Source: Flavobacteriaceae bacterium (GTDB taxonomy: Bacteria > Bacteroidota > Bacteroidia > Flavobacteriales > Flavobacteriaceae). From it: a stretch of 6,340 bases of DNA. The notes beneath the pieces are model-generated. The model was not told the DNA's origin. It did no database searches and saw only the letters and a list, made by a program, of their open reading frames with translations. The stretch is taken from assembly GCA_023262245.1 (NCBI GenBank), contig JALRDC010000125.1, positions 1 to 6,340 of the forward strand, in the 5' to 3' direction. Below, piece by piece: positions 5,846-6,340 of this stretch. Each line of letters begins with the position of its first letter. Position 1 is the stretch's first letter. The translations under genes were made by a program, and so were the position numbers.

Positions 5846-6340
5846 AGAAGTAATCTAGTTTATTAGAGTCTAGAGTTTCTGAAAAAACAATTTCTTTTTC
5901 TAAGCGAGGCGCTTTAATTCCCCCATGTATTTTACTTTGAGAAGTAATTACCCTTGCTTCATCCCATAAATTAGAATCTATAAAGGCGTCTAATGTTTTC
6001 TTACCACCTTCCACAAGTATGGATTGAAGTTCATTATCATAACAAAAGTTAAGGAGTGCATCTATTCCATAAGGTTTTAAGAGGATGAATTTTTTTAATT
6101 CATTTGTGACATCATTTTTTTTGTGATTAAAAAAGTAGGCAACATTATTGTCCTTATATATAGTACTGTTTTTTGGAGCTCTGTTATTGGGGTCTAAAAT
6201 GAGTCTTATGGGATTTTTTCCCTCCCAGTAACGCAGTGTAAGTTTAGGATTGTCGTCGATAAGTGTTTGTACTCCGATAAGTATTGCCATTTCCTCCTTT
6301 CGCCAAAGATGTGTTTTTTGACGAGCATATTGATTACTTA
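5838..6340 (-). CDS. ribD: Riboflavin biosynthesis protein RibD, C-terminal reductase part (5' end outside window)
   Basis: The reading frame stays open to the right edge, so 166 residues of the C-terminal region are visible. It belongs to the RibD_C family, the NADPH-dependent 5-amino-6-(5-phosphoribosylamino)uracil reductase that performs the third step of riboflavin synthesis. The fragment opens with SNQYARQKTHLWRKEEMAIL (1-20). It continues with AILIGVQTLIDDNPKLTLR (18-36), the AIlvGxxTxxxDNPxLxxR motif, and PIRLILDPNNRAP (43-55). The late ILVEGGKKTLDAFID (107-121) is the conserved EGG cofactor/substrate loop. In most bacteria an N-terminal zinc deaminase domain precedes this part; it would lie beyond the edge, so bifunctionality is expected but not seen. 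The methionine at 6290 is internal, because family motifs continue upstream of it. The stop lies inside the end of the convergent thioesterase gene. Confidence 0.9.
   Translation of the reverse strand, partial: SNQYARQKTHLWRKEEMAILIGVQTLIDDNPKLTLRYWEGKNPIRLILDPNNRAPKNSTIYKDNNVAYFFNHKKNDVTNELKKFILLKPYGIDALLNFCYDNELQSILVEGGKKTLDAFIDSNLWDEARVITSQSKIHGGIKAPRLEKEIVFSETLDSNKLDYFFN

Noticed and set aside
6288..6300. AAAGGAGGAA directly before an ATG at 6290 on the minus strand, resembling a strong Shine-Dalgarno site for a separate 150-residue RibD reductase.
   Set aside because: The AGGAGG lies only 2 nt from the ATG, too close for a normal site. The upstream codons in the same frame encode family-typical RibD residues (QKTHLWRKEE), and Bacteroidota rarely rely on such sites. 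It is an internal methionine.

Overview
The window looks like a compact, AT-rich chromosomal segment from a member of the Bacteroidota, most likely Flavobacteriia. The evidence is a set of housekeeping proteins with flavobacterial character, tightly packed genes with ATGA overlaps, little sign of Shine-Dalgarno sites, and candidate promoter boxes of the Bacteroidota type (TAnnTTTG). The taxon is inferred from protein style and gene order, not from a marker-gene search.

Left part (1-2652). The 5' end of a DegP/HtrA-type periplasmic protease gene runs leftward off the window. It is divergent from a rightward cluster: dapF (diaminopimelate epimerase), a GNAT acetyltransferase and mltG (endolytic murein transglycosylase). 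The first two genes overlap by 4 nt and the next two are 1 nt apart, so this is almost certainly one transcription unit. Two of its members serve peptidoglycan: DapF makes the meso-diaminopimelate used in the peptide stem (and for lysine), and MltG cleaves nascent glycan strands.

Middle part (2649-5257). A leftward cluster contains dnaA, a low-molecular-weight protein tyrosine phosphatase and an RsmI-like tetrapyrrole-methylase-fold methyltransferase. The spacings are 12 nt and a 4-nt ATGA overlap. The cluster ends tail-to-tail with mltG, and the two stop codons share a TTAA.

Right part (5258-6340). A 192-bp spacer of about 80% A+T separates dnaA from a divergent hotdog-fold acyl-CoA thioesterase. 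The thioesterase in turn converges, with an 8-bp overlap, on the 3' part of ribD (riboflavin biosynthesis), which runs off the right edge. The spacer is the obvious place to look for dnaA regulation or a replication origin, but no exact TTATCCACA-type DnaA box is visible in it.

No gene-free stretch exceeds 300 bases. I see no tRNA or rRNA, insertion sequence, CRISPR array, prophage gene or toxin-antitoxin pair. I found no convincing new biological system. The more interesting points are the gene linkages, the shared stop codons, the poorly characterised methyltransferase paralogue and the dnaA upstream region.
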